Assembly (NCBI GenBank): GCA_902517895.1
Contig: CABYEA010000007.1
Span: 1-61,032, forward strand
Origin: an uncultured Bacteroidota bacterium
GTDB taxonomy: Bacteria; Bacteroidota; Bacteroidia; Flavobacteriales; Flavobacteriaceae
Length of the DNA: 61,032 bases
Direction of reading: 5' to 3'
In this document: positions 44,802 through 54,304 of the stretch, in pieces
Layout of the letters: every line of letters begins with the position of its first letter
How positions within the stretch are numbered: the stretch's first letter is position 1
Program-made: the position numbers and the translations under genes
The notes under the pieces: generated by a model
Databases searched by the model: none
What the model was told of the DNA's origin: nothing
The model's input: the letters and a program-made list of their open reading frames with translations, nothing else

Positions 44802-44951
44802 ATGCCTAGTAAATTTTTTGGAAATAGATTTGACAAGCAATCAAATAACAAAGAAAAAAATTCTAATAAAAAATCTGCAAAAAATAAAGCTCAGAATCAA
44901 AACAACAGAGCGAAATCTGGAGGTGTTAGAAAAGTAGGAAGAGGAGGTTAA
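44802..44951 (+). CDS. Small 49-aa highly basic protein
   Basis: An ATG-initiated frame of 49 codons lies in the roughly 310-bp gap between the divergent lipoprotein and the beta-propeller gene. The product starts MPSKFFGNRFDK, continues with an Asn/Lys-rich middle and ends GGVRKVGRGG. About a third of the residues are Lys or Arg, pointing to nucleic-acid or ribosome binding. The non-repetitive start and structured GGVRKVGRGG end argue against a random frame. I do not recognise a family with certainty. The remaining gap bases are AT-rich with nothing else visible. Confidence 0.5.
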   Translation: MPSKFFGNRFDKQSNNKEKNSNKKSAKNKAQNQNNRAKSGGVRKVGRGG

Positions 44952-45034
44952 AATCAAAATAATTTCCTAATATATATTTAAATTTTCAACATATATTTTG
45001 TATTTGTATTTTTACTTAATTAACAAAATAAATT

Positions 45035-48000
45035 TTGAGAAAAGTAATATTCATCCTATTAATCGTTGCAACTAATTTTTCTTTTTCGCAGCAATGGAAA
45101 GAAATGGCATACGATTTCAATGTAAATATTTATGATGTTGTTGATGCTGCTGAAAGATATTTTGAAAATATTGATAAGTCTGAAAAAGGTTCTGGATGGA
45201 AGACATATCAAAGATGGCTTTTTGAAAACGAGCCGAAGTATTTTCCAAGTGGAGACCGAAACTTTCAAAAGCATAACTTCGCAGCAAAAGAATTTAAAAA
45301 TTTCCTATCCAAAAATACACCAAATGTTAAAAATTTAAACTCTAATACTGGATGGGAAGAGCTCGGACCTCATTACATTGAAGAAGTTACAGGTCATTAT
45401 GCTGTTGGTCTTGGCAGAATTGAAGCTTTTTATATTGACCCCCAAAATGAAAATAGGATTTTTTTAGGATCAAGAAGTGGTGGATTTTGGAAGACTATAG
45501 ATGGCGGTCAAACATGGTTAAATACAACAGACTTTTTATTTGCCTCTGGTGTAAATACAATCGCCGTTTCTCCTCATAACCCAAACAGGGTCTTGATTAA
45601 TATTAGAAATTCATATAACTCCACAACACATGGCATTTATGAATCTGTAGATGGTGGCGATACTTGGTCAATTACTAATTTTAACCCTGATGTTTTAGGT
45701 TGGGGTGGATTAGGCACTAATAATAAAATTTATAAGATAATGTACCACCCAACTATTCCTAATCTTGTTTTTGTGGGAACAAGCGAGGGCATATATAGGT
45801 CTGAAAATAATTTTGAATCATTTATATTTTCCACAACCGGTAATCCCTGGGAATACTATCAAAATTATGATTATATTGAGTTTCACCCAACAGATGAAAA
45901 TATAATATATGCATCTACTTTCAATGATGACTCCAAAATATATATTTCTACAGATTTAGGAAATACTTTTATCGCATCAGCAAATATACCAGACAATGAC
46001 AGTAACATTAAACTATCAATTTCCAATGCCTGTGAAAATTGTGTATTTCTGGCATCTAGTGACGGAGTTTGGAAATCAGATAACATAGGTCAAAGTTTCT
46101 CTTTAGTTGGTGACCCAGAAATATCCAATTATGGCGCATTTTCAGTAAGCGATACGGACCCTAATATTATGCTTTTTGGTGATATTGACACCCACATTAG
46201 TAATGATGGTGGTCAAAGTTGGAGTCAGGTTACGTTTTGGGCAACAGGTAATGCCAATTATAATACCACAGGCCAATATGTTCATGCCGATATAAGAGGT
46301 GCAAAAAGTTATAATGGTGTGTTTTGGGTAAATACAGATGGGCTATTAGCAAAGAGCATAGACAATGGAATAACATGGGAAATTTTTGAAGGTCAGTCGA
46401 TAAGAGAAAACTATAGGTTAGGTGTAAGTCAGTCAAATCACTTCAGAACAATTACTGGTTCTCAAGATAATGGAACAAGTATAAAGCATCAGAATACTTG
46501 GATAGAATTTTATGGAGCTGACGGCATGGAAGGCATCATACACCCCTTAAATGATGACTGGATGATTGGGAGTTTACAATTTGGTGGAAAAAGAAGAACC
46601 AAAGACGGCGGCTATAATCAAGATGGAGTAAATCCTGATGATTTTGACGGAGATTGGGTTACCCCCTTAATGTATGACCCAAACAATCAAATGAGTGTTT
46701 TTACAATGACTAATGCTATATACCGTAGTGATGATTTTGGCTCTAATTGGACTGAACTAGGGAATAGTTTTTTTGGAGGGAACATTCAAAATGCAGAAAT
46801 TGCTCAAAATAATTCCAACATATTGGCGATTTCAAATTATAACAGACTTAAAATCTCTGACGATGGAGGTTTAAGTTTTTCTGAAGTTTCTCAGTTTCTA
46901 CCTAATCAATTTATCACTGATATTGCCTTTGACCCAAATGACGATCAAACAATTGTTGTTACATACGGTACTTATGCAGATAATAACCAGAAAGTTTATA
47001 TAACAAATGATCAAGGTATAAGTTGGCAAAATATCACATATAATTTAGGCAATATGCCTGTTAGAAGCGTAGTGATTGATCACACTGAAAATTCAACAAT
47101 TTATCTAGGTGCTGAAATTGGAATTTATAAGAAAGGCATGGCAGATAATAATTGGGAGTTATTTAATCAGAATTTACCAAATACAACTGCCATGGAGCTT
47201 GAAGTAGTTTACGGGTCTAATAGCTTAAGAGCTACTACCTGGGGAAGGGGTCTATGGGAACATTCGCTTTCAGGAAGAGAGAGTTTCCCTTCTATTTTAA
47301 GAACAAGTATTTCCAATCAGCCAACTGATACTCAGCCCAAGCAAGGGATAGATCAGTTTGTAACCTCAGTGATTGAATATGATGGAGATTTAAGTAATGT
47401 TTTTGTAGAATGGCACACTGAATCAAACTCTAACACAATTCCAATGTCCAATATTTCAGAAAACACTTGGGTTAGCAATTCTGCCATTCCAAGTTTTGAT
47501 GCAGGAACAAAAGTTTTTTTTAGGGTTTATGCTGAATCATCTAACGGATCTCTTTCAGAAACATATAAGTTTATGTTTGAGGTAAAAGAAAATATTTTAT
47601 GTACACCTTCAATGAATTGTAATTATAACGATGGCTTTCAATTATTCCAATTACAAGAAATTGATAATAGCTCAGGATGTGAAGGTTACGCTGATTTTAC
47701 ATCAATATCAACCGAGCTAGAGCAAGGGTCAGAATATGAATTAACTGTTACAACGGGATGGGGAGATCAATATATTAAAGTATGGATCGATTATAATGAT
47801 GACTTGGACTTTACCGAAGACGAAGTAATTATTAATAATCATATAATAGCTCCTAATGAGGGCAGTGGAGAATATACTGAAACAATAAGCTTTGTAATTC
47901 CTGAAGATGCTACCCTTGGAGAACATATTTTAAGAGCAAAATCAAATTGGTCCGCAGATGTTCCAATTGATCCATGTATTGAAACTGATTATGGTGAAAC

Positions 48001-48295
48001 AGAAGATTATTCTGTTGTGATTGTAGATTCAATTTTAGGAATTGTTGAAAGTATCTTTTCTATATCTCCACTTATTTATCCGAATCCATCTGATGGTAAT
48101 GTCTCTGTTAATCTAAGAAATAATTACGATAATATTTTTATTGAGTTAACAGATATATTTGGAAAGCAAATAATCAAAAAGCTTTACACTGATGTCAGAA
48201 TTTTTAATTTAAATATTGACCAACCAGCAGGAATTTATTTTCTTTCAATAATTGCAGAAAATAAAAAAGTAGTTTTTAAATTGGTAAAGTATTAA
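45035..48295 (+). CDS. T9SS-secreted sortilin-like beta-propeller protein with GEVED domain
   Basis: 1086 aa starting at a TTG, which gives a clean signal peptide (about 1-18); no in-frame ATG precedes it. Repeated Asp-box/BNR motifs (DGGQTW, DGGDTW, DLGNTF, DGGQSW, DNGITW, DFGSNW) span about 145-720 and define a VPS10/sortilin-type propeller. An Ig-like linker is followed by a GEVED domain (about 885-985, VWIDYNDDLDFTEDEV ... ETEDYSV) and a T9SS sorting domain (1012-1086, IYPNPSDGNV). Such proteins are surface or secreted and may bind proteins or glycans; the target is not readable. It is not obviously part of the xylan operon. Confidence 0.85.
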   Translation: MRKVIFILLIVATNFSFSQQWKEMAYDFNVNIYDVVDAAERYFENIDKSEKGSGWKTYQRWLFENEPKYFPSGDRNFQKHNFAAKEFKNFLSKNTPNVKNLNSNTGWEELGPHYIEEVTGHYAVGLGRIEAFYIDPQNENRIFLGSRSGGFWKTIDGGQTWLNTTDFLFASGVNTIAVSPHNPNRVLINIRNSYNSTTHGIYESVDGGDTWSITNFNPDVLGWGGLGTNNKIYKIMYHPTIPNLVFVGTSEGIYRSENNFESFIFSTTGNPWEYYQNYDYIEFHPTDENIIYASTFNDDSKIYISTDLGNTFIASANIPDNDSNIKLSISNACENCVFLASSDGVWKSDNIGQSFSLVGDPEISNYGAFSVSDTDPNIMLFGDIDTHISNDGGQSWSQVTFWATGNANYNTTGQYVHADIRGAKSYNGVFWVNTDGLLAKSIDNGITWEIFEGQSIRENYRLGVSQSNHFRTITGSQDNGTSIKHQNTWIEFYGADGMEGIIHPLNDDWMIGSLQFGGKRRTKDGGYNQDGVNPDDFDGDWVTPLMYDPNNQMSVFTMTNAIYRSDDFGSNWTELGNSFFGGNIQNAEIAQNNSNILAISNYNRLKISDDGGLSFSEVSQFLPNQFITDIAFDPNDDQTIVVTYGTYADNNQKVYITNDQGISWQNITYNLGNMPVRSVVIDHTENSTIYLGAEIGIYKKGMADNNWELFNQNLPNTTAMELEVVYGSNSLRATTWGRGLWEHSLSGRESFPSILRTSISNQPTDTQPKQGIDQFVTSVIEYDGDLSNVFVEWHTESNSNTIPMSNISENTWVSNSAIPSFDAGTKVFFRVYAESSNGSLSETYKFMFEVKENILCTPSMNCNYNDGFQLFQLQEIDNSSGCEGYADFTSISTELEQGSEYELTVTTGWGDQYIKVWIDYNDDLDFTEDEVIINNHIIAPNEGSGEYTETISFVIPEDATLGEHILRAKSNWSADVPIDPCIETDYGETEDYSVVIVDSILGIVESIFSISPLIYPNPSDGNVSVNLRNNYDNIFIELTDIFGKQIIKKLYTDVRIFNLNIDQPAGIYFLSIIAENKKVVFKLVKY

Positions 48296-48311
48296 CAATT
48301 CCCTTCTTAAA

Positions 48312-48986
48312 TTATTTTCTTGTATAAATTAGCGATAATTTGTTTATTATTTTATTGTCTAAGTATTTATTTTCTTGAGGGAAATACATACAGTTAATCA
48401 TTGCTTTTCCTAAATTACTGCTGCTTGTAATTGACGGAATTTTCTTCATTAATGGAAAGAGGGGAATCATTAAAGTATAAAATAAATTATACAAGATAGT
48501 TTTTGCTTTAATACTATTTTCTGGAACTAATAAACCCAGCCTTATCATATACGCATCTTTGAGACCTTTGTTTAAAATGTAGTTTTCAGCCTTTCCTTTT
48601 ATATTGGCCCATGATATTTTACTTTTTTCGTCTGTACTTGTTCCTTCTCCTGAAACATATGTCATTACAGATTTTGGATTAATCTCATATACAAAATCAG
48701 TTAATGCTTTAGTCATAGTAAAAGTTACCTTATAATAGTAGTCGGCTTTTTGCCCAAACGATGTTATTCCCATACAGTGAAAACATGCATCAATATGATC
48801 AATTTCATTTTTTAATTTACCTAAATTTAAAAAGTCATTAATTACAAACTCAGAAATTTTAGAGCTTTTTAGATCTACAGGAACTCTATTTATAAGAAAA
48901 ATTTTTTTTATTCTATCGTCATTGACACATTCATATAGAACCGATTTTCCTACCATTCCAGTGCTTCCAGTGATTAACACGTACAT
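48312..48986 (-). CDS. NAD(P)-dependent epimerase/SDR-like protein
   Basis: 224 aa with a Rossmann N-terminus VLITGSTGMVGKSVL (GxxGxxG at 7-13). DACFHCMGITSFG follows at the second nucleotide contact, and a Ser/Tyr region VMTYVSGEG near residue 110. Its small size and the NmrA/HSCARG-like layout suggest a nucleotide-sugar or redox-sensing SDR, with no defined substrate. Only 25 bp separate its start from the divergent GH3 gene, so the promoters of the two genes must overlap. Confidence 0.78.
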   Translation of the reverse strand: MYVLITGSTGMVGKSVLYECVNDDRIKKIFLINRVPVDLKSSKISEFVINDFLNLGKLKNEIDHIDACFHCMGITSFGQKADYYYKVTFTMTKALTDFVYEINPKSVMTYVSGEGTSTDEKSKISWANIKGKAENYILNKGLKDAYMIRLGLLVPENSIKAKTILYNLFYTLMIPLFPLMKKIPSITSSSNLGKAMINCMYFPQENKYLDNKIINKLSLIYTRK

Positions 48987-49011
48987 ATTAATTTTTATTG
49001 TAAATTAGAAT

Positions 49012-51210
49012 ATGTGGCAAAGTAAATTAAAATTTTCATTATTTATTCCCCTTTCATTTTTAATTTTATTTGATACGAATTCACAAGAGATAGGCTATAA
49101 CCCCTCTCTTGAGATAATTAATTCGTTTAGTATTACTGCTGACAGCATACTTTCTCTTTTAACAGTTGAACAAAAAGCTTCACAAATGCTAAGCACTTCA
49201 AGATCAATCCCAGAGCATGGGATTGAAATGTATAATTGGTGGAACGAAGCTCTTCATGGCGTAGCCAGATCGGCAAAGGCAACAGTATTTCCTCAGGCTA
49301 TCGCGATGGCCGCCACATTTGACCCAAAGCTAATTAGAAAAACAGCTGATGCAATTTCAACTGAAGCAAGAGCAATGTATAATATTTTTAGCAGTAAAGG
49401 AATTAGAAAAGAATATACCGGGCTAACTTTCTGGTCACCTAATATAAACATTTTTAGGGATCCGAGATGGGGAAGAGGCCATGAGACTTATGGCGAAGAC
49501 CCTTATTTAACTGGAAAAATAGGTAAAGCGTTTGTTAATGGATTGCAAGGAAGTCATCATAAGTATTTGAAAGTTGCTGCTGGTGCAAAGCATTTTGCAG
49601 TACACTCTGGTCCAGAATCCATGAGGCATAGTTTTAATGCAAAAGTCAATATTAGGGATTTAAATGAAACATATCTTCCTGCATTTAAGGAACTAATTGA
49701 TGCAAACGTAGAAATTGTCATGTGTGCCTATAATAGATTAAATGATGAGCCTTGCTGTGGCAGCAAATCATTATTGACAAATATATTGAGAAATAGTTGG
49801 GGATTTAGAGGTCATGTTGTTTCTGATTGTGGGGCCATATACGACATTAAATCAAGTCATAATTTTAAAATTACAGATGAAGAGAGTGTTGCGTACGCGA
49901 TAAAAGGAGGCGTTGACCTTAATTGCGGGTCATTATATAACTTAATTCCCAATGCTATTGAGCAAGGTATTCTACATGAAAAAGATTTAGACAAATCATT
50001 AAAGAGATTATTAATGACACGATTAAAGTTGGGAATATTAAAAAAAGTTAATGATAATCCTTATGAAAATTTGAAAGAGATAGATATTAACAGCAAGGAG
50101 CATATAAAGTTGGCTAGAGATGTGGCATCAAAGTCTATAGTGCTACTAAAAAACAAAGCTGATATCCTTCCTATATCTAAAAACATCAATAGCCTTTTTA
50201 TCACTGGACCAAATGCTGCAAATATTAATACTTTACTTGGGAACTATAATGGTTTAAGCCCAAATATTGTTACTCCTTTAGAGGGTATAACCGCTAAAGC
50301 TTCTAGTGGAACCATTATAAGGTTTAATAAAGGGGTTGATCTTATTTATGATAATGATAGAATGGATTGGTCGGCAAGTTTAGCGGCTTCAAGTGATGCT
50401 ACAATTGCTGTTATGGGAATATCTGCGTTAATAGAAGGTGAGGAAGGGTCAGCAATTTCGTCTGCTGCAAATGGAGACAGAAATTCAATATCCTTTCCTA
50501 AAAATCAGATTAATTACATAAAAAAATTAAGACAAAGTGCTGGCAATAAGCCGATTATTTTGGTTATAAAGTCAGGATCTGCTTTAGATCTATCAGAAGT
50601 TTTTAATTATGTTGATGCTATTGTATACGCTTGGTATTTAGGTGAGCAAGGAGGAAATGCTATTGCTGATATTATTTTTGGTGATATAAATCCATCAGGT
50701 AAATTACCTATAACAATCCCACAATCATTAACACATCTGCCAAAATATGACAATTATGAAATGAAAAATAGAACTTACAAGTTTACAGAGCATAAACCGA
50801 TGTATCCATTTGGATTTGGTTTAAGCTATTCAAACTTCAATTATTCTCCTCTTTCGTTAAAAAAAAATAATATAAATTTTGGCGAATCGATTCAATTGAG
50901 TTTCGAAATTCACAATAACAGCAATATACCTGGTGAGGAAGTTGTTCAAATTTATATAAAGGATATTGTTGCTTCTTTTAGAACACCAAATTCAACTCTA
51001 ATATTCTTTAAAAGAGTTCACCTTGATCCAGGTGAAAAAAAGAAAATAAATTTTGTTATTGATGAAGATATGATGGGATCCTATAATGACATGGGGGTTA
51101 AAGTATTAGAACCAGGAAATTTTAAAATATTTGCTGGAGGTAGTTCGCCTGGTGAAAGAAGCTTTGAGCTTGGGAAGCCAACAAAAGAAGTAATTTTTAG
51201 TGTTAAATAA
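49012..51210 (+). CDS. GH3 beta-glycosidase (beta-xylosidase/beta-glucosidase)
   Basis: 732 aa with a signal peptide (about 1-24). Domain 1 carries NWWNEALHGVARS (76-88), FWSPNINIFRDPRWGRGHET, GAKHFAVHSGPE and the nucleophile Asp272 in HVVSDCGAIYD. Domain 2 has a likely acid/base in LIEGEEGSAISS. A fibronectin-III-like domain ends the protein (about 640-725). The NEALHGV phrase is typical of the GH3 xylosidase/arabinosidase branch. A periplasmic exo-beta-xylosidase would complement the nearby xylan locus, although a beta-glucosidase is possible. Confidence 0.9.
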   Translation: MWQSKLKFSLFIPLSFLILFDTNSQEIGYNPSLEIINSFSITADSILSLLTVEQKASQMLSTSRSIPEHGIEMYNWWNEALHGVARSAKATVFPQAIAMAATFDPKLIRKTADAISTEARAMYNIFSSKGIRKEYTGLTFWSPNINIFRDPRWGRGHETYGEDPYLTGKIGKAFVNGLQGSHHKYLKVAAGAKHFAVHSGPESMRHSFNAKVNIRDLNETYLPAFKELIDANVEIVMCAYNRLNDEPCCGSKSLLTNILRNSWGFRGHVVSDCGAIYDIKSSHNFKITDEESVAYAIKGGVDLNCGSLYNLIPNAIEQGILHEKDLDKSLKRLLMTRLKLGILKKVNDNPYENLKEIDINSKEHIKLARDVASKSIVLLKNKADILPISKNINSLFITGPNAANINTLLGNYNGLSPNIVTPLEGITAKASSGTIIRFNKGVDLIYDNDRMDWSASLAASSDATIAVMGISALIEGEEGSAISSAANGDRNSISFPKNQINYIKKLRQSAGNKPIILVIKSGSALDLSEVFNYVDAIVYAWYLGEQGGNAIADIIFGDINPSGKLPITIPQSLTHLPKYDNYEMKNRTYKFTEHKPMYPFGFGLSYSNFNYSPLSLKKNNINFGESIQLSFEIHNNSNIPGEEVVQIYIKDIVASFRTPNSTLIFFKRVHLDPGEKKKINFVIDEDMMGSYNDMGVKVLEPGNFKIFAGGSSPGERSFELGKPTKEVIFSVK

Positions 51211-51236
51211 TTTTTATGAATGAATTAATGTGTAAA

Positions 51237-51401
51237 TCACCTTATCACAAAGAAATAATAGATAGTGTAGGCAATCATACAAAAACTGATGAAAAAACTT
51301 AACTTCATCAATGATTTGTTTTGAGGATTTTTTCTGATTAGAATTCTGATAATCCAATTTAAAACAAATAATGAGATTATAATTATTAATGGTGTAGGCA
51401 T
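51237..51401 (-). CDS. Small 54-aa two-helix membrane protein
   Basis: An ATG-initiated frame gives a product starting MPTPLIIIIISLFVLNW-like, with a basic loop (RILIRKNPQNKS) and a second helix (FFISFCMIAYTIYYFFVI), ending in Arg. The hydrophobic-basic-hydrophobic design is much more protein-like than the longer frame over the same bases (51214-51408), which has no membrane pattern. It lies 14 bp after the stop of nothing on its strand except the DUF457 gene (ending 51416), so it is probably co-transcribed with that gene. Family unknown. Confidence 0.5.
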   Translation of the reverse strand: MPTPLIIIISLFVLNWIIRILIRKNPQNKSLMKLSFFISFCMIAYTIYYFFVIR

Positions 51402-51415
51402 ATATCAAAATTAAA

Positions 51416-52468
51416 TTAAATTCCTTTTAGTCTCTCATAAAATGCTCTAAATTCTTCAGAATATTCTCTGTTGTTTCTAAAAGATTTTCTCTCTTGAATC
51501 TTCAGCGCATCCATTTTTTCGTTTGCCTCATCGAAGAATATATTTCCATTAATATTACTTTTTATAACATATGACCATATGTACGGAGAAGCGTTTTCGT
51601 CAAACCCTTTTAATCCAAGCTTTAAATTCCAGAAAATTAACTCATTATTTTCATTAGTCATTACGTAATGTCCGTTAGATAGAATTATTAGTTGTTGGAT
51701 TTTTTTCTCATTGATAAATGGTTTTAGCATATCATGATTTTTAGGAAACTTTTTGGTAAAAACAGGCGTTGTTTTATCATATAATGAATAGTATGTGAAT
51801 ATGTAAGAATCCTTTAATTCTATTTGACTTGACCACAAAATACTATTAAAATATGTTGCACTTGTATTAATGTCTATGTATTCGATATTATTTTCCTCCA
51901 GTGCCTTTGCAATTTTATAATGTGCTATCCCTTTGAATGATATAGTAACAAGCAAATATGCTGAGCTTAATATTAACCCTAATGCATTATATAATCTTCT
52001 TTTTTTTGAGAGTCGATTTTGGAAGGCTGTCATTATCAAAAATATTAAGAAGGGAAGAGTATAGATTGGGTCTATAATAAATATATTTTCAATAGCCACA
52101 CGCCATTCAAAAGGCCAAAATAATTGAGTGCCCCATGTAGTCTGTGCATCAAGTAACGGGTGAGTAATGATTGCTAAAAAAAACATTTTAAACCAATCGT
52201 TAAAACTAACGTCTGAATATCTAGAATATATTTTTTTTAAAATCCATGCTAAAATAGGAGCTGCTACAAATGGGAATATTAAAGAGTGAGAAAACCCTCT
52301 GTGCAATACAGATGCAGAAAGATCATCAACAAAAAATCTCGTTATAATATCAAGATCAGGAATAGTACCAGCTATTGCCCCAAGCACTATAGCTTTGTTA
52401 CCTATTTTATTTCCTAGTGTAGCCTCAGCTACTGAAGCTCCTAAAACAATTTGTGTTAATGAATCCAT
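51416..52468 (-). CDS. Membrane-bound metal-dependent hydrolase (DUF457/YdjM family)
   Basis: 350 aa. The N-terminal MDSLTQIVLGASVAEATLG, GTIPDLDII, LHRGFSHSLIFPF and LLDAQTTWGTQLFWPF motifs are hallmarks of DUF457. This is a family of inner-membrane proteins with conserved His and Asp residues, presumed to bind metal. About five hydrophobic segments are followed by a soluble C-terminal domain. Function is not established in the family. The start codon lies directly behind the U-run of the terminator hairpin of the upstream gene, leaving almost no room for a promoter or leader of its own. Confidence 0.85.
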   Translation of the reverse strand: MDSLTQIVLGASVAEATLGNKIGNKAIVLGAIAGTIPDLDIITRFFVDDLSASVLHRGFSHSLIFPFVAAPILAWILKKIYSRYSDVSFNDWFKMFFLAIITHPLLDAQTTWGTQLFWPFEWRVAIENIFIIDPIYTLPFLIFLIMTAFQNRLSKKRRLYNALGLILSSAYLLVTISFKGIAHYKIAKALEENNIEYIDINTSATYFNSILWSSQIELKDSYIFTYYSLYDKTTPVFTKKFPKNHDMLKPFINEKKIQQLIILSNGHYVMTNENNELIFWNLKLGLKGFDENASPYIWSYVIKSNINGNIFFDEANEKMDALKIQERKSFRNNREYSEEFRAFYERLKGI

Positions 52469-52474
52469 AAAAAA

Positions 52475-52504
52475 AGAGGCTTTTAAAAATCCTTAAAAGC
52501 CTCT
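52475..52504 (-). terminator. Rho-independent terminator ahead of the DUF457 gene
   Basis: A perfect 12-bp stem (AGAGGCTTTTAA at 52475-52486 pairing with 52493-52504) closes a 6-base loop. On the minus strand the hairpin is followed by six Ts and then the ATG of the next gene. It should end transcripts of the secreted-protein gene at 52524-53276. Confidence 0.85.
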
Positions 52505-52523
52505 CCAATAATTATACCTTTTA

Positions 52524-53276
52524 TTAATAGGTAATCATTAAACTTTGTTCGCTTACCCATGTTGCAATTGGTTCAGCTTGAATTCTATTCCAGTCTGGAT
52601 CATTTTGTCTTTTTTTGTTTCTTTCCTCTAAATCTTTAAAGTAAGAAGCCCTAGACTCACCTAATATAACCATCATAAATTCTGCTCCATCTTCACCTCC
52701 ATACATTGTCTGAAACATAAATCTTATATAATCATTATTAAGTTTTTTATCATTTTTAATCCCTTCTTTAAAGTTGGCAATAAATTCATTTCTTCTACCC
52801 CAGTCAACATCTATATTGACATGTCTTCTGTAAAGGTTATTTGGAAGCTCTTCCGAAAGGTTAGTGCCCTCTGGAATATAGCTTAAATCCATTCTCATTC
52901 TATAAATATGATTCATAACAATATTAGCACCTGTACCTCCCCAAGGGTTATCCCCAGCCTTTTCTCTCCATTTTTCATTTACTTTTGAATTCCAGCCGTT
53001 ATCTCCCCATCTAGATTGACGATATTTAGTAACTTCTTCCATTGTATCAAATGCTCTACAAAAGTAAATTGTATTTCCGTCCATTTCTGAAAGTAAAAAA
53101 ATTCTTGGGGCATTTTCAACCATAGATTTTTCTAAATCCTTCCACGTATTCATTAACTCAAATGCTTTAGCTTGATCTTTAACTTCAAACTCAGCAACTT
53201 CTACAATTGGTGGAATTTGAGAAAACATTGAAACAGAAAAAATCATACTAAACATCAATAAAATCGTTTTTTTCAT
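52524..53276 (-). CDS. Secreted protein of unknown function
   Basis: 250 aa with a clear signal peptide (MKKTILLMFSMIFSVSMFS, about 1-19). The mature part contains VAEFEVKDQAKAFELMNTW, FCRAFDTMEEVTKYRQSRWG and MNHIYRMRMDLSYIPEG. It then holds a second, similar-looking half (IDVDWGRRNEFIANFKEG ... MMVILGESRASYF). The two halves may be a duplicated ferredoxin-like/ABM-type domain, but I do not recognise a named family. It is probably monocistronic: a strong terminator follows it, and its upstream neighbour is divergent. Confidence 0.75.
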   Translation of the reverse strand: MKKTILLMFSMIFSVSMFSQIPPIVEVAEFEVKDQAKAFELMNTWKDLEKSMVENAPRIFLLSEMDGNTIYFCRAFDTMEEVTKYRQSRWGDNGWNSKVNEKWREKAGDNPWGGTGANIVMNHIYRMRMDLSYIPEGTNLSEELPNNLYRRHVNIDVDWGRRNEFIANFKEGIKNDKKLNNDYIRFMFQTMYGGEDGAEFMMVILGESRASYFKDLEERNKKRQNDPDWNRIQAEPIATWVSEQSLMITY

Positions 53277-53366
53277 CTTAATTTATTTTATTAGTTAGAA
53301 ATTACAATTTAAAAATTTTTTGATTAATTAAGTTTATCTTAATACAAATTATATATAATCTATATT

Positions 53367-53855
53367 ATGAAGAGGTTGATTTTAATTAGACACTCTAAAT
53401 CCTCATGGAAAGACTTGAGCTTAACAGATTTTAATAGACCGTTAAACAGAAGAGGTAAATCAGATGGGCCTTTGATGGCAGATTATTTAAAAAACAAAAT
53501 TGGTAAAATTGATTATTTACATTCTAGTAGCTCTGTAAGGACTTTTGAAACCTCCAAGTACTTTATTAACCAAATCCAATTTCTAAAAATAGAATATGAT
53601 GATTCTTTGTACCATTGCTCTTCGTCATCAATATTAAAGATGATTATGAATTATTCAGAAGATTATCAGTCTGCTATGATTATTGCTCATAATCCAGGAT
53701 TAACTAATTTAATTAATAACATTATAGATATTTCATTAGACAATTTACCTACAACCGGTATTGCAAAAATCAATTTTGATTGTGCTGAGTGGCGTGATGT
53801 TTCATCTAAAAACAGCAATCTGATTGATTTAAAATTTCCTAAGCAATTAAAATAA
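53367..53855 (+). CDS. SixA-like histidine phosphatase
   Basis: 162 aa beginning with the phosphatase signature LILIRHSKSSWKD (catalytic His9 in RHS). The second histidine is in MIIAHNPGLTNL (about 100-115), as in SixA-type phosphohistidine phosphatases. The NRPLNRRGKSDG segment is the usual specificity loop. It is small, cytoplasmic and single-domain. The physiological target, whether a phosphohistidine protein or a small phosphoester, cannot be read from the sequence. Confidence 0.87.
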   Translation: MKRLILIRHSKSSWKDLSLTDFNRPLNRRGKSDGPLMADYLKNKIGKIDYLHSSSSVRTFETSKYFINQIQFLKIEYDDSLYHCSSSSILKMIMNYSEDYQSAMIIAHNPGLTNLINNIIDISLDNLPTTGIAKINFDCAEWRDVSSKNSNLIDLKFPKQLK

Positions 53856-53892
53856 TTTTATATATTTATCCTGCTAACCAAACATTTATTTT

Positions 53893-54261
53893 ATGACACT
53901 TATAATGATTTTACAGCTGATTATTGCAATCGGATTGATAAACGTTTGGCTTTTTAGGTTTAATAAGGCCACAGACTACAGAGGCGGAAATGCAAAAAAT
54001 ATGAAAGAAGAATTTGTTGCATATGGTCTTCCGGTATGGTTAATGTATTTTGTCGGAGTTATGAAAGTATCAATAGCGCTAATGCTGGTTATTAGCTTTT
54101 GGTTTGAACAATTACTTGTTTATAATCTTGTCGCTTTAGCTGCGCTAATGATCGCGGCGGTTCTTATGCATGTTAAGGTTAAAGACCCAATAAAGAAATC
54201 TTATCCCGCACTATCGATTTTATTTATGATAGCTTTGATAATGTATTTCACAATGGGATAA
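53893..54261 (+). CDS. DoxX-like membrane protein
   Basis: 122 aa with four hydrophobic segments (about 3-20, 45-65, 70-92, 98-120). The phrases NVWLFRFNKATDYRGGNAKN and PVWLMYFVGVMKVSIALMLV match the DoxX-like family of small inner-membrane proteins. Function in the family is poorly defined; some members associate with redox or oxidative-stress systems. It lies 37 bp after the SixA-like gene on the same strand and 43 bp before the hydrolase gene. Confidence 0.8.
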   Translation: MTLIMILQLIIAIGLINVWLFRFNKATDYRGGNAKNMKEEFVAYGLPVWLMYFVGVMKVSIALMLVISFWFEQLLVYNLVALAALMIAAVLMHVKVKDPIKKSYPALSILFMIALIMYFTMG

Positions 54262-54304
54262 GAAAATTATCCATACTTATTACAATTTTTTATAAATTGA
54301 AAAG

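Noticed and set aside
51214-51408. A 64-aa frame on the minus strand after the GH3 gene
   Set aside because: Its product has no protein-like pattern. A shorter frame in another register (51237-51401) over the same bases gives a clean two-helix membrane protein.
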